Shown: one piece after another, positions 1 through 6,696 of the stretch
Position numbering within the stretch: the first letter of the stretch is position 1
Layout: each line of letters opens with the position of its first letter
From: CAYLLT01 sp964591605
Lineage (GTDB): Bacteria; Planctomycetota; Phycisphaerae; UBA1845; PWPN01
Assembly: GCA_964591605.1 (NCBI GenBank)
Contig: CAZQEN010000278.1
Span: 1 to 10,778 of the forward strand
Length of the DNA: 10,778 nucleotides
Reading direction: 5' to 3'
Position numbers and translations under genes: made by a program
The notes under the pieces: generated by a model
Seen by the model: only the letters and a program-made list of their open reading frames with translations
The model's database searches: none
What the model was told of the DNA's origin: nothing

Positions 1-1239
1 CCACGACGACACCGACCCGCTGGCCCGCGAACTATGCGCGGTGGCGATGATCTCCGACCCTGGCTTCAACCCGCCGGGCGACTCGCTGCCGCCTCCAACT
101 ACCAACCCGAGTGCGACTCCCACGCAGATCGTCAGCAGCGCTGCCCGGGTGACTTTCAGGAAGGCGCGTTCAAATACACCGGCCCCGAGCACCATGGTCA
201 TCAGGAAGCAGACGCCTGCCAGCCCCCGGCCGCGCCCGGTTTCCAATGCGGACATGAGCATCCACGAGACCGACGGCGCCAGGACCACCATTGTGTTGTA
301 TTCCGTCGCCCCGCCGAAGATCATGGCCCAGGCCGCCCCCGCCGACAGGGTAAGCATCAACCGGGTCCGCGCCTCCACTCCGCGCCGTTTCAGCAGCAGA
401 CACCAGCTCAGGACCGCCGCCCCGGTGATCGCCTGCAACGCGAAGCTCGCCAGCGGCGACATCGGCATGTCGAGATGGTAGAGGACTGCCCGCAGATCAC
501 GATAGCTGACAAAGGCGTGATGTGACAGCGTGCGGAGGTAATCAAGCCAGTCCTGATAATGCCAGATCACGATGCCGGGCGGCCGCGTGAGAAACGGCAA
601 TAAGACACCGGCGAGGATGCCAATCGCCAGTCGCCCGATCATCGGCCGGGGGAACATCGCCACCAGCAGCAGGACCATGCTCACGGGCCAGATCTTGAGA
701 TGCACCGGAAGGCTCAGCAGGATGGCCGCACTCCACCATCGTCCGCGGATCAGGGCGGAGGCGCCGAGCATGAGCAGACCGATGATCAGAGCATTGCCCT
801 GGGCGTTCCACAGACCGCGGATCGCCCCGATCATGGCCAGGGCCAGAAAAACCGCCTCCCGGTCTTCCGCAACCGGCCCGGGCATGACGTCTCGGACCAG
901 CCGGCGCAGCCCCGCGACGTACACGGCCACGCACAGCCACGTCCACAGGATGCCCCCCACGACGTAACCCATCAACGCGAACGGCGTCAGGAGGATGGCA
1001 TGCGTGGGACTGTACACGAACGGCCCAAAGCCGGGGACGTGCTCGTAGAGCGACTGGTCCTGCCACCAGTACAGGGATCGCTCGGCGTTCTTGGGGAACA
1101 CCGTGTGTCTGGTGGGCGAAACCGCCGTTTTAACCGCGAGGGTCAGCGCGAACACCAGCCAGAGAGACAGCACGAACCGAACGGCCGGGCTGCCGCGGGC
1201 GCGCTGCAAACTCGTGGTCTCATCCCGGTCTACAGGCAT
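1..1239 (-). CDS. GT87-type (DUF2029-like) polyprenyl-phosphate-dependent glycosyltransferase, partial
   Basis: Read by hand on the minus strand: 413 codons without a stop, running off the left edge, so the C-terminus is missing. The start is ATG at 1239, preceded by an AGAAGGA Shine-Dalgarno (1248-1254) with 8-nt spacing. The protein is a multi-spanning membrane protein: first membrane segment around residues 20-40, a loop, then many hydrophobic segments from about 80 onward. The loop has Asp61 in WWQDQSLYE followed by FVYSPTHAILLTPFA, like the GT87 N-terminal loop that carries the catalytic Asp and the F.Y.P motif. NAQGN (145-149), in GLWNAQGNALIIGLLML, matches the conserved GQ.N signature, and HLKIWP matches the K..P segment. 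GT87 members transfer mannose or other sugars from a lipid-phosphate donor at the membrane; the substrate here is unknown. It is divergent from the AhpD-like gene. Another GT-C fold family is possible. Confidence 0.75.
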   Translation of the reverse strand, partial: MPVDRDETTSLQRARGSPAVRFVLSLWLVFALTLAVKTAVSPTRHTVFPKNAERSLYWWQDQSLYEHVPGFGPFVYSPTHAILLTPFALMGYVVGGILWTWLCVAVYVAGLRRLVRDVMPGPVAEDREAVFLALAMIGAIRGLWNAQGNALIIGLLMLGASALIRGRWWSAAILLSLPVHLKIWPVSMVLLLVAMFPRPMIGRLAIGILAGVLLPFLTRPPGIVIWHYQDWLDYLRTLSHHAFVSYRDLRAVLYHLDMPMSPLASFALQAITGAAVLSWCLLLKRRGVEARTRLMLTLSAGAAWAMIFGGATEYNTMVVLAPSVSWMLMSALETGRGRGLAGVCFLMTMVLGAGVFERAFLKVTRAALLTICVGVALGLVVGGGSESPGGLKPGSEIIATAHSSRASGSVSSW

Positions 1240-1554
1240 GCCGGCCGTCCTTCTGTCCGCCTCCCCCGCCGCATCGATTCTTCCGAGTGCCGGCCGCGAG
1301 GCAAGCGGACCACCATCGCCCAGGACCCTGATGGCGGAGAGCGTCCTATCGTACCAGCCAACGAGTGGCCATCGTCATCCCAGAACCGCCTTGCGGGCTT
1401 TTCCTGCTCTGATCAGCCCTCAAGCCCTATCCTATGGGGAGACCGCGGCAAAGCGTCGCGCTGTCTGCAGTCGCAGCAGGAAGGTGTCTCCGAATCTGCG
1501 GTGGACAGCGACGCTGTCCACCCATGCGGCCGCACAGACAGACGAGGAGTGTGC
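1240..1554. other. Divergent intergenic region (about 315 bp)
   Basis: This stretch separates the left-going glycosyltransferase start from the right-going AhpD-like gene and must hold the promoters of both. I see the Shine-Dalgarno of the left gene (1248-1254), a perfect palindrome near the right end (1501-1521) and a GAGGAG ribosome binding site (1544-1549) for the right gene. I found no convincing -35/-10 pair. Reading frames crossing it have no recognisable protein content. Confidence 0.5.
1501..1521. promoter_or_regulatory. 21-bp perfect palindrome, candidate operator upstream of the AhpD-like gene
   Basis: The arms GTGGACAGCG and CGCTGTCCAC flank a single central A. The right edge lies 33 bp before the ATG at 1555. 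The near-zero spacer suits a dimeric repressor or activator site. As RNA it could also fold into a 9-bp stem with a GAC loop just ahead of the ribosome binding site. No T-tract follows, so it is not an intrinsic terminator. The function is inferred from symmetry and position only. Confidence 0.4.
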
Positions 1555-1905
1555 ATGATGCCTGAGCAGAGCCAGACGTATCCCTCAACCACGCCGGAAC
1601 TCCGGGAGCGACGCAAGAGTCTCGCCCCGAAGCCGGCCGAGGCCTTCCGGGCCTTCAGTCAGAGCGTATTCGCCGAAGGCGCCCTGTCGGCCAAAACCAA
1701 GCAGTTGATCGCAGTGGCGGTCGCCCATGTGACCCAGTGCCCCTACTGCATCCGCGGGCATACCCAGTCGGCTCTCCAGCAGGGTGCTACACCCGAGGAG
1801 CTGATGGAAGCGATCTGGGTTGCCGCCGAGATGCGGGCGGGAGGGGCCTATGCCCATTCGATCCTCGCGCTGGACACGATCGCCCACGCTGAGAGCAGCA
1901 AATAG
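1555..1905 (+). CDS. Carboxymuconolactone decarboxylase family protein (AhpD-like)
   Basis: 116 aa (115 if translation begins at the adjacent ATG at 1558); GAGGAG at 1544-1549 is the ribosome binding site and suits either. This is a single all-helical AhpD-type domain. The redox motif C62-P-Y-C65 is followed by H69, as in the CxxC-x3-H active site of AhpD-like thiol peroxidases. The downstream segment GATPEELMEAIWVAAEMRAG and a final AYAHS helix are typical of the family. The AhpD position 12 residues before the first Cys is Glu; here it is Gln50 (KTKQ). Relatives are oligomeric cytoplasmic peroxidases or disulfide reductases, and some are decarboxylases. The short length and CxxC favour a redox role over gamma-carboxymuconolactone decarboxylation. 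It appears monocistronic, with a palindrome in its promoter region. Substrate and electron donor cannot be told from sequence. Confidence 0.9.
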   Translation: MMPEQSQTYPSTTPELRERRKSLAPKPAEAFRAFSQSVFAEGALSAKTKQLIAVAVAHVTQCPYCIRGHTQSALQQGATPEELMEAIWVAAEMRAGGAYAHSILALDTIAHAESSK

Positions 1906-2138
1906 CGCGAGCCGAAAGAGCGAGGACAGGACCGCCATGGTCCGGCCGCCATGTCGTCATCCCCCCCTCGGATCTACAGCGTTGCGCGGCGGTGTCTTGC
2001 CGTGCACCTGGGGATGGGGCAACCAGTCGGCTCGACGCACCCCCGTTCCGGGCAGGGCGACAGAATTGCGTCTCCGACATCGATGGCAGGACTGGTTTGG
2101 CGTCACTGATGGCGGGGCCTCACCGGCCTTCCCCCAAC

Positions 2139-2172
2139 GAAAACGGCCCGGCACCTTGCGGTACCGGGCCGT
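2139..2172 (-). terminator. Intrinsic terminator of the tRNA-Gly gene
   Basis: Read on the minus strand, the stem has arms ACGGCCCGGTACC and GGTGCCGGGCCGT (13 pairs, one a G-T wobble) closed by a GCAA tetraloop of the stable GNRA class, followed by TTTTCG. It begins 6 nt past the tRNA 3' end. The plus-strand reading has no T-tract, so it acts in the tRNA direction only. Confidence 0.8.
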
Positions 2173-2178
2173 CTCAAG

Positions 2179-2250
2179 AGCGGGTGATGGGACTTGAACC
2201 CACGACATTCACGTTGGCAACGTGACGCTCTACCACTGAGCTACACCCGC
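2179..2250 (-). tRNA. tRNA-Gly (anticodon GCC)
   Basis: On the minus strand a 72-nt cloverleaf can be drawn completely: acceptor GCGGGTG/CACCCGC, D arm GCTC/GAGC, anticodon stem TCACG/CGTGA with loop TTGCCAA (anticodon GCC, reading GGC and GGT), 5-nt variable loop, and T arm GTGGG/CCCAT with loop TTCAAGT. The discriminator base is U, as usual for bacterial tRNA-Gly. CCA is not encoded, so the tail must be added by CCA nucleotidyltransferase. It stands alone, with its own terminator directly downstream. Confidence 0.97.
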
Positions 2251-2268
2251 GTGGCAGCAGATGATAGT

Positions 2269-2296
2269 AGTTTACCCGTTTCCGGACGACATGCAA
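2269..2296 (-). promoter_or_regulatory. Possible sigma70-type promoter for tRNA-Gly
   Basis: On the minus strand TTGCAT (2296-2291) and TAAACT (2274-2269) are separated by 16 nt and lie just upstream of the tRNA 5' end at 2250. Both hexamers are imperfect matches to TTGACA/TATAAT; the position is right, the match is modest. Confidence 0.3.
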
Positions 2297-2539
2297 GAAG
2301 GGAGGGGACCCGGGGGCATGTCCGTCCCGGCCCGCGGTGGGTGGCCCATGCGAAGGCTGCCGACCCGCGCCGCCGCGGCGGGCAGGCGGTGGCGAGATGG
2401 GGGCTGCGAAGACCGGGTCGCCGGCAACGCCCATCTGCCCGACCCGCCTCCGGCGAATCCTGCCGGGCTCATGGCCCGCTCTTTCCCGCGGGACGATCGA
2501 AGCGGTTACCCGGCCAGTCTTGGGGGAATCCCGCTCGGC

Positions 2540-4015
2540 TCAAACGTGTTCATGTGAACGTCCGAACATCAGCTCGATAAAGGGCTTATCCTGTGACTTG
2601 CAGAAGACGTACACATGGTCTTCGGGCTGCAGGACCGTGCTGCCGCGCGGGGCGACGAGTTCCTCACCCCGGACCACGAGCACGGCGGAGGAATGCGGCG
2701 GGAAAGGGATTTTTGAAATCGGCACGTTACAGACCACCAGCGACTCGCTGATGTGGAAGGAGAGGAGTTCACCATCCAACAGCCGTGTGGAGGTGATCTC
2801 GAGAGCGGCCAGCGGCGAGGGTTTTTCCGGAGCCTCCAGGCCCAACCGCCGGGTGACAAAGCGGATGGTCGTCCCCGGAAGCAATGCACTGAACACAACG
2901 ATGAAGAACACGATATTGAACACGCGCATGGCCCCCGACACTCCCGCGAGCACGGGGAAAGTCGCCAGGATGATGGGAACCGCTCCCCTGAGCCCCACCC
3001 AGCCGATGTAGACGATCTCCCGCCAGGGGTATCGAAAGGGGATCAGGCACACAGCCGCCACCAGTGGCCGGGCGACGAATGCCAGGAATAAGGCGATCCC
3101 GATGCCTGTACCCGCGACGGGCCTGAGCTGGGAGGGGAAGATCAGCACCCCCAGCATCAAGAACATCGAGACCTGGCAAAGCCAGGCGATCGCATCATGG
3201 ACCCGCAGGAGGCCGCTGCGGTACGGGAGCACGCTGTTGCCAATGACGGTGCCCAGGACGTAGACGGCGAGAAAGCCACTCCCGTTGGCCAGGGTGGCGA
3301 TGCCGAAGGCAGCGAGGCTCAGCGCCAGGGTCAAAACCGGGTAGAACCCTGCCGTCGGGAGCCTTACCCTCTGCAGCAGCACGCGGCTGAGCCGACCGAT
3401 CACCAGACCAGTCCCTGCCCCGATGGCCAGTTGCACGGGCACGTTCCAGGCCATCTGCCACCGGCTGGTCGGCTCTCCGGCCAGCATGGCCGTCACCGCC
3501 AGAGTGAGGATCACCGCCATGGGGTCGTTCGCGCCCGCCTCGACCTCCAGTGTGGCGCCAACCCGTTGAGAGAGTCGTATTCCCCCGCCGCGCAGCACCG
3601 CGAACACCATCGCGGCGTCCGTCGACGACACGATCGCACCCAGCAAGAGGCTTTCGGACCAGGGCAAACCCACGGCATGGGCAAACAGAGCCGTCAGGCC
3701 GGCGACTCCGGCAACGCCCACGGTCGCCAGAATGGCCGCCGGAGCAATACTCTCCCGGATCGACGAAAAAGGCGTATTGATGCCGCCATCGAGCAGGATG
3801 AGAATCAGGGCAATCGTCCCGGCGCGGAAAGCGAATCGATAATCCTCGAACGGGATCTGCCCGATGCCCTCCGACCCGCCCAGCATTCCGAGCACGAGGA
3901 ACAGCAGGACGATCGGCACGCCCAGCCGGTCGATCAGGCGGCTGGCCACGACACTTGCGGTCATGAGCGTCCCGAGAATGACCAGCAGGAGAGCTGTGGT
4001 TGACAATTCGTTCAT
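2540..4015 (-). CDS. CPA1-family K+(Na+)/H+ antiporter, NhaP2/CvrA-like, with C-terminal RCK_C/TrkA-C-like domain
   Basis: 491 aa from ATG at 4015, where alignment to NhaP2/CvrA-type proteins begins; the frame stays open upstream but that extension is not protein-like. No strong Shine-Dalgarno is seen. The first about 390 residues form a polytopic membrane domain with family signatures: LLLDGGI-type segment near 74-79, SSTDAA (130-135) with Asp133, EVEAGANDPMAV with the Asn163-Asp164 pair of electroneutral CPA1 exchangers, and GLRGAVPI (341-348). Residues about 402-485 form a soluble tail resembling the RCK_C/TrkA-C ligand-binding domain (EITSTRLLDGE ... PRGSTVLQPEDHVYVF). Family members exchange cytoplasmic K+ or Na+ for H+ at the inner membrane, with the tail thought to gate activity. 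It is shorter than E. coli CvrA, lacking that protein's further C-terminal domain. Ion preference cannot be read from the sequence. Confidence 0.92.
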   Translation of the reverse strand: MNELSTTALLLVILGTLMTASVVASRLIDRLGVPIVLLFLVLGMLGGSEGIGQIPFEDYRFAFRAGTIALILILLDGGINTPFSSIRESIAPAAILATVGVAGVAGLTALFAHAVGLPWSESLLLGAIVSSTDAAMVFAVLRGGGIRLSQRVGATLEVEAGANDPMAVILTLAVTAMLAGEPTSRWQMAWNVPVQLAIGAGTGLVIGRLSRVLLQRVRLPTAGFYPVLTLALSLAAFGIATLANGSGFLAVYVLGTVIGNSVLPYRSGLLRVHDAIAWLCQVSMFLMLGVLIFPSQLRPVAGTGIGIALFLAFVARPLVAAVCLIPFRYPWREIVYIGWVGLRGAVPIILATFPVLAGVSGAMRVFNIVFFIVVFSALLPGTTIRFVTRRLGLEAPEKPSPLAALEITSTRLLDGELLSFHISESLVVCNVPISKIPFPPHSSAVLVVRGEELVAPRGSTVLQPEDHVYVFCKSQDKPFIELMFGRSHEHV

Positions 4016-4124
4016 ACACGTCTTTGAGCCAGTCCACCGGATCCAGGCGCGGCGAGGCAAGTATACCCCAACGTTGCAGAAATCATCAGCACGGAGGCCT
4101 GGCGCGGGCGTTGCCCGCACCCGA

Positions 4125-4152
4125 ATCTGAGATCTGAGATCTGAGATTTGAG
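4125..4152. repeat. 7-bp tandem repeat, four copies
   Basis: The unit ATCTGAG occurs three times exactly (4125-4145), followed by one variant, ATTTGAG (4146-4152). It is non-coding, about 110 bp upstream of the antiporter start, and looks like a short microsatellite; no function can be assigned. Confidence 0.85.
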
Positions 4153-4511
4153 ATGATGTCGCCCCGGGAATCTGCGCAGGGCGCGAAGAAATCAGACGTT
4201 TGCGTCGCGGAGAGCACGGCGCGGACATGGCCCGTGCTGTGTTCTGGGTGCCTCCGTGATGTATGATGCAACGCGTCTGTCCTCTACCCCGTCCTTCGGA
4301 ACGGGGCGGGGCACGCCCGGCGTTCTCATGCGCTTTCGTACAGCACCGACCGGGACTGTCAAACCAGATGAACCCAGTTGACATGGGGATGAGGTCTGTC
4401 CGGTGCTGGGGTGTGACACAGGCGAGAGGCAGAGAGCTTTCCTGCGCAGCATTCGCGGGCCGCAATGGGCCATGGCGGACGGAGGCCAGGCGGCTGCGTC
4501 AGGGAAATGCA

Positions 4512-4553
4512 ACGGCCGCTCCGGGCGACGAAGAGCGGGCCCGGGGCGGCCGT
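4512..4553 (-). terminator. Long hairpin, likely 3' end of the five-gene operon
   Basis: Two 15-nt arms (4512-4526 and 4539-4553) pair at all but one position around a 12-nt loop; the minus-strand arms are ACGGCCGCCCCGGGC and GCCCGGAGCGGCCGT. The structure begins 33 nt after the GAP1-like stop codon. The 3' tail, TTGCATTT, is only moderately T-rich, so it could be a weak intrinsic terminator or an RNA-stabilising 3' structure. Confidence 0.5.
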
Positions 4554-4586
4554 CACTGGAGGAGGAAAAAGGCTCTATACACGCGA

Positions 4587-5729
4587 TCAGCCGGCGCCGA
4601 CCTTGGCCGTCCGCGGCGGACCGGCCGGGGCGGAGTCGCAGAGCTGACCCTTGGCCGCAAAGCCTTCGCGCTCCAGGGCGCGGAAGCGGGCGTCGATCAC
4701 CTGGCCGAGCTGGTCCAGCAGGTCCTGCTCGGCTTCGCAACCGGCGTTGAGGCGTGCCCACGTGGCCTTGTACTGCTGCAGCCGCGGCGCATCGGCGACG
4801 GCCGCGTCGTCGATCGCCTGAACGATCACCGACACCCGCACCAGGTCCACCGGGCTGACTTTCGCAGTCAGACGATTCGTGAGCATACAGATCTCATCCC
4901 ATCGGCGTTCCCGCCACCAGCGCCGCAGGAGGGCGAACCACTCAGGCGGGGACATCTCCAGCGGCTGGGCAGTCTTCTGCAGGTCGATGAGCTCAATGTC
5001 CTGGCCGAGGATCGCCCGGGTGGTCTCGCCCGAATCGGGCTCGACCCAGGCCAGTCCGACCGGGCGGGAGGGCGACACGCGGATGCCGGCGGTCACCGCG
5101 ATTTTCGCCCGCAGGCTCACCGGCAGGAGCATGAGCGCCCACTCGAGGGCGGCAAACGGGCGCCGGGCGCCGCAGACCACCAGCCGCTCGCCGGTCATGA
5201 GCCGGGAGCACAGCCCGCAGAGCACCTCCGGCTCCATGCCCACCAGTCCGCCACCCGCCAGTACCTGGTGCGGGTCCGGGGTAAGATCCAGCACGGGAAG
5301 ATGGGGTGGAAAGCGCTCGTCGGGCCCCAGGTCGGCGAGTTGCGGCACGGTTGACCAGACCCGCAGCGGATTCGAGCCCAGCCGGGCGAAGTCCTCCTTC
5401 CCGATGAGGACGGCGTGGGTCAGCACGCGGGCCCCGCCGCGGGCGGTATGCTCGGCTCCGGCGTAGCGCGAGTAGGCCACGCACTGCCGGCCGGTGGGCA
5501 GCGGATAGCTGCTGATCCCCTCGGCCGACGGGTCGTCGCTGCACAGACTCCCGTGAGAGGGAGACCAGCGCGTGATCTCGGAGCGTTCCTCGGGCCGCAT
5601 GCCGGGGCTGGCGGCGACAATACGATATCCCTCCCCCATCGGGGAACGGATGGAAGTGAAGAGAGCCTGATCGGCCCGAATGGCTTCCATTTGATTGGCC
5701 TGGAAGCCTACAACTGTTCCACGATCCAT
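4587..5729 (-). CDS. GAP1-like GTPase-associated protein (GAP1-N2/GAP1-M type)
   Basis: 380 aa from ATG at 5729, with GGAG (5741-5738) placed 8 nt upstream. The start lies inside the GTPase gene (22-nt overlap), implying translational coupling. ATG at 5690 (Met14) is an alternative, since the conserved domain begins near residue 19. Residues about 19-130 resemble the GAP1-N2 domain: ADQALFTSIRSPMGEGYRIV, an AASPGM turn, and the strongly family-like SPSHGSL (56-62). The segment about 100-260 (RVLTHAVLIGKEDF, SLRAKIAVTAGIRVSPSRP) fits the GAP1 middle region, and the C-terminus is helical. There is no signal peptide or membrane segment, so it is cytoplasmic. GAP1 proteins were defined by their conserved linkage to DO-type GTPases; their biochemical role is unknown and GTPase activation has not, to my knowledge, been shown. 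It is the last gene of the operon. Identification is from motif memory, not a search. Confidence 0.75.
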   Translation of the reverse strand: MDRGTVVGFQANQMEAIRADQALFTSIRSPMGEGYRIVAASPGMRPEERSEITRWSPSHGSLCSDDPSAEGISSYPLPTGRQCVAYSRYAGAEHTARGGARVLTHAVLIGKEDFARLGSNPLRVWSTVPQLADLGPDERFPPHLPVLDLTPDPHQVLAGGGLVGMEPEVLCGLCSRLMTGERLVVCGARRPFAALEWALMLLPVSLRAKIAVTAGIRVSPSRPVGLAWVEPDSGETTRAILGQDIELIDLQKTAQPLEMSPPEWFALLRRWWRERRWDEICMLTNRLTAKVSPVDLVRVSVIVQAIDDAAVADAPRLQQYKATWARLNAGCEAEQDLLDQLGQVIDARFRALEREGFAAKGQLCDSAPAGPPRTAKVGAG

Positions 5730-6616
5730 TCGAATGGCTCCAACACCCCTCGCAGGGCGGTGTGTAAAGGAATCGGGATGACCACGTCCCCTTCGTTGTC
5801 GGGCACGGCGTACCCGAGCGAACCCACAACGCTGGAAGCGAAGAACTCAACCCGCTCGAACCGGCTTTCGCACAGGTTCCAGAGGCGGTTGAGATTGGCT
5901 TGCACGAAGTACCTGGTGTTCTCGAAGCAGTCGGCGCAATAGTCGGCCTTGCAGAGCACGACGGCGACCGGAGTCTCGACTTTCTCCTCGCGCTTGGCCC
6001 CGTACATCGTGTCGATGTAGCTGAGCATCTTGAGGGCGAAGAAGTCGGGCTGCTGGGAGCCGTTGGCGGCCATGGCCGCATCGACGAGCATCATGATGCC
6101 CGAGGACTTGCTGAGCAGGTTGCGGATGACCTTGAAGGTCTTGGGCGAGGCCACCTCCGCGGCCAGGGACTCGCCGGCCATGTCCGGCATGACCAGATCC
6201 ACCCACTTGGTCGAGGGGTGCTTCTTGCAGATCTGGTAGTAGGCCCAGTACCACTGGTTGGCCTCCATTGGCGTCTTGGGCGGGAACTTGCGATGGGCCA
6301 TGTGCGTCACGACGGTCTGCTGCAGGTCGACCGAGTACGCGCCCTTGGGGAACGCCTCGAAATCGCCGGCCCGCTGGGCGAGCATGTCGAGCAGGAAACC
6401 GAGGAACACGGTTTTCCCGACGTTGCTCTCGCCGACGATGGTGATGATCTGCGGCTCGCGCTCCTGGGCGATCGAGTCGTACACGATCGCCATGGGCGCC
6501 CCGCAATCGCTGCAGAGGACCGCCTCGGGCGAGTTCTCCTTCTCGCAGATCATGCACGGCGTTTCTTCGAGGAGTTCCTCGTCCAGTTCTTCCGTCTCTG
6601 AGCCGAAAATGCCCAT
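5708..6616 (-). CDS. Zinc-ribbon P-loop GTPase, DO-GTPase type
   Basis: 302 aa from ATG at 6616. After an acidic leader (residues 8-19), C21-x2-C24 and C35-x2-C38 form a zinc ribbon. The GTPase domain follows: Walker A/G1 GESNVGKT (62-69), possible G2 Thr115 in PPKTP, G3 DMAGE (145-149), LVDAA at the following strand (178-182), G4-position CKAD (222-225) in place of NKxD, and a G5-like FASSVVGS (259-266). The arrangement, with YWAYYQICKKHP between G1 and G3, matches the DO-GTPase family linked to GAP1 proteins. Expected role: a GTP-dependent cytoplasmic switch; the zinc ribbon may bind a partner. It sits 80 nt after the FGE-fold gene and overlaps the GAP1 gene. GTPase activity is predicted from G1 and G3; base specificity is less certain because Asn of G4 is Cys. 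Confidence 0.85.
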   Translation of the reverse strand: MGIFGSETEELDEELLEETPCMICEKENSPEAVLCSDCGAPMAIVYDSIAQEREPQIITIVGESNVGKTVFLGFLLDMLAQRAGDFEAFPKGAYSVDLQQTVVTHMAHRKFPPKTPMEANQWYWAYYQICKKHPSTKWVDLVMPDMAGESLAAEVASPKTFKVIRNLLSKSSGIMMLVDAAMAANGSQQPDFFALKMLSYIDTMYGAKREEKVETPVAVVLCKADYCADCFENTRYFVQANLNRLWNLCESRFERVEFFASSVVGSLGYAVPDNEGDVVIPIPLHTALRGVLEPFEWIVEQL

Positions 6617-6623
6617 GCCCACA

Positions 6624-6627
6624 CTCC
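6624..6627 (-). promoter_or_regulatory. Ribosome binding site that sets the GTPase start
   Basis: GGAG on the minus strand lies 7 nt before ATG at 6616. The in-frame GTG at 6622 would be only 1 nt away, too close to be used, so the ATG is preferred and the protein is two residues shorter than the longest frame. Confidence 0.6.
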
Positions 6628-6696
6628 GCGTTCACAGAATGGCCGGTCCTCACGGCCGGGGCTCACCCGCCCGTGCCTTCCCGCCTCATCACCCTC

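Larger units (their letters stand above)
4016..4586. other. 571-bp intergenic region without a supported gene
   Basis: It lies between the GAP1-like gene's stop and the antiporter start, both on the minus strand. It holds a 7-bp tandem repeat (4125-4152), a small hairpin with GCGGGC/GCCCGC arms (4104-4118), a second with CCCCGT/ACGGGG arms (4287-4306), and a long hairpin (4512-4553) just after the operon. The antiporter promoter should be here, but I cannot identify it. Open frames inside show arginine/proline-rich, non-homologous translations and were not called. Confidence 0.5.

Noticed and set aside
542..1066. 174-aa minus-strand frame
   Set aside because: It is out of frame with the continuous membrane-protein reading from 1239 to the left edge, which carries GT87 signatures.
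1957..2434. Small frames on both strands covering the tRNA-Gly locus
   Set aside because: They run through a complete tRNA and its terminator and have no protein-like features.
3197..4003. 268-aa plus-strand and 280-aa minus-strand frames within the antiporter
   Set aside because: Both are Gln/Arg/His-rich shadows; the minus-strand frame with transmembrane segments and antiporter motifs is the real one.
4016..4465. N-terminal extension of the antiporter frame up to 4465 (641 aa total)
   Set aside because: Antiporter homology begins at the Met at 4015; the extension is low-complexity, crosses the 7-bp repeat and would add 150 residues ahead of the first membrane segment.
4192..4761. 189-aa minus-strand frame and the overlapping plus-strand frames downstream of the GAP1-like gene
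   Set aside because: They straddle the GAP1-like coding end in the wrong frame and are Arg/Pro/Gly-rich without recognisable motifs.
5900..6601. 233-aa plus-strand frame
   Set aside because: Antisense of the GTPase gene, whose G1/G3 motifs and zinc ribbon on the minus strand are unambiguous.
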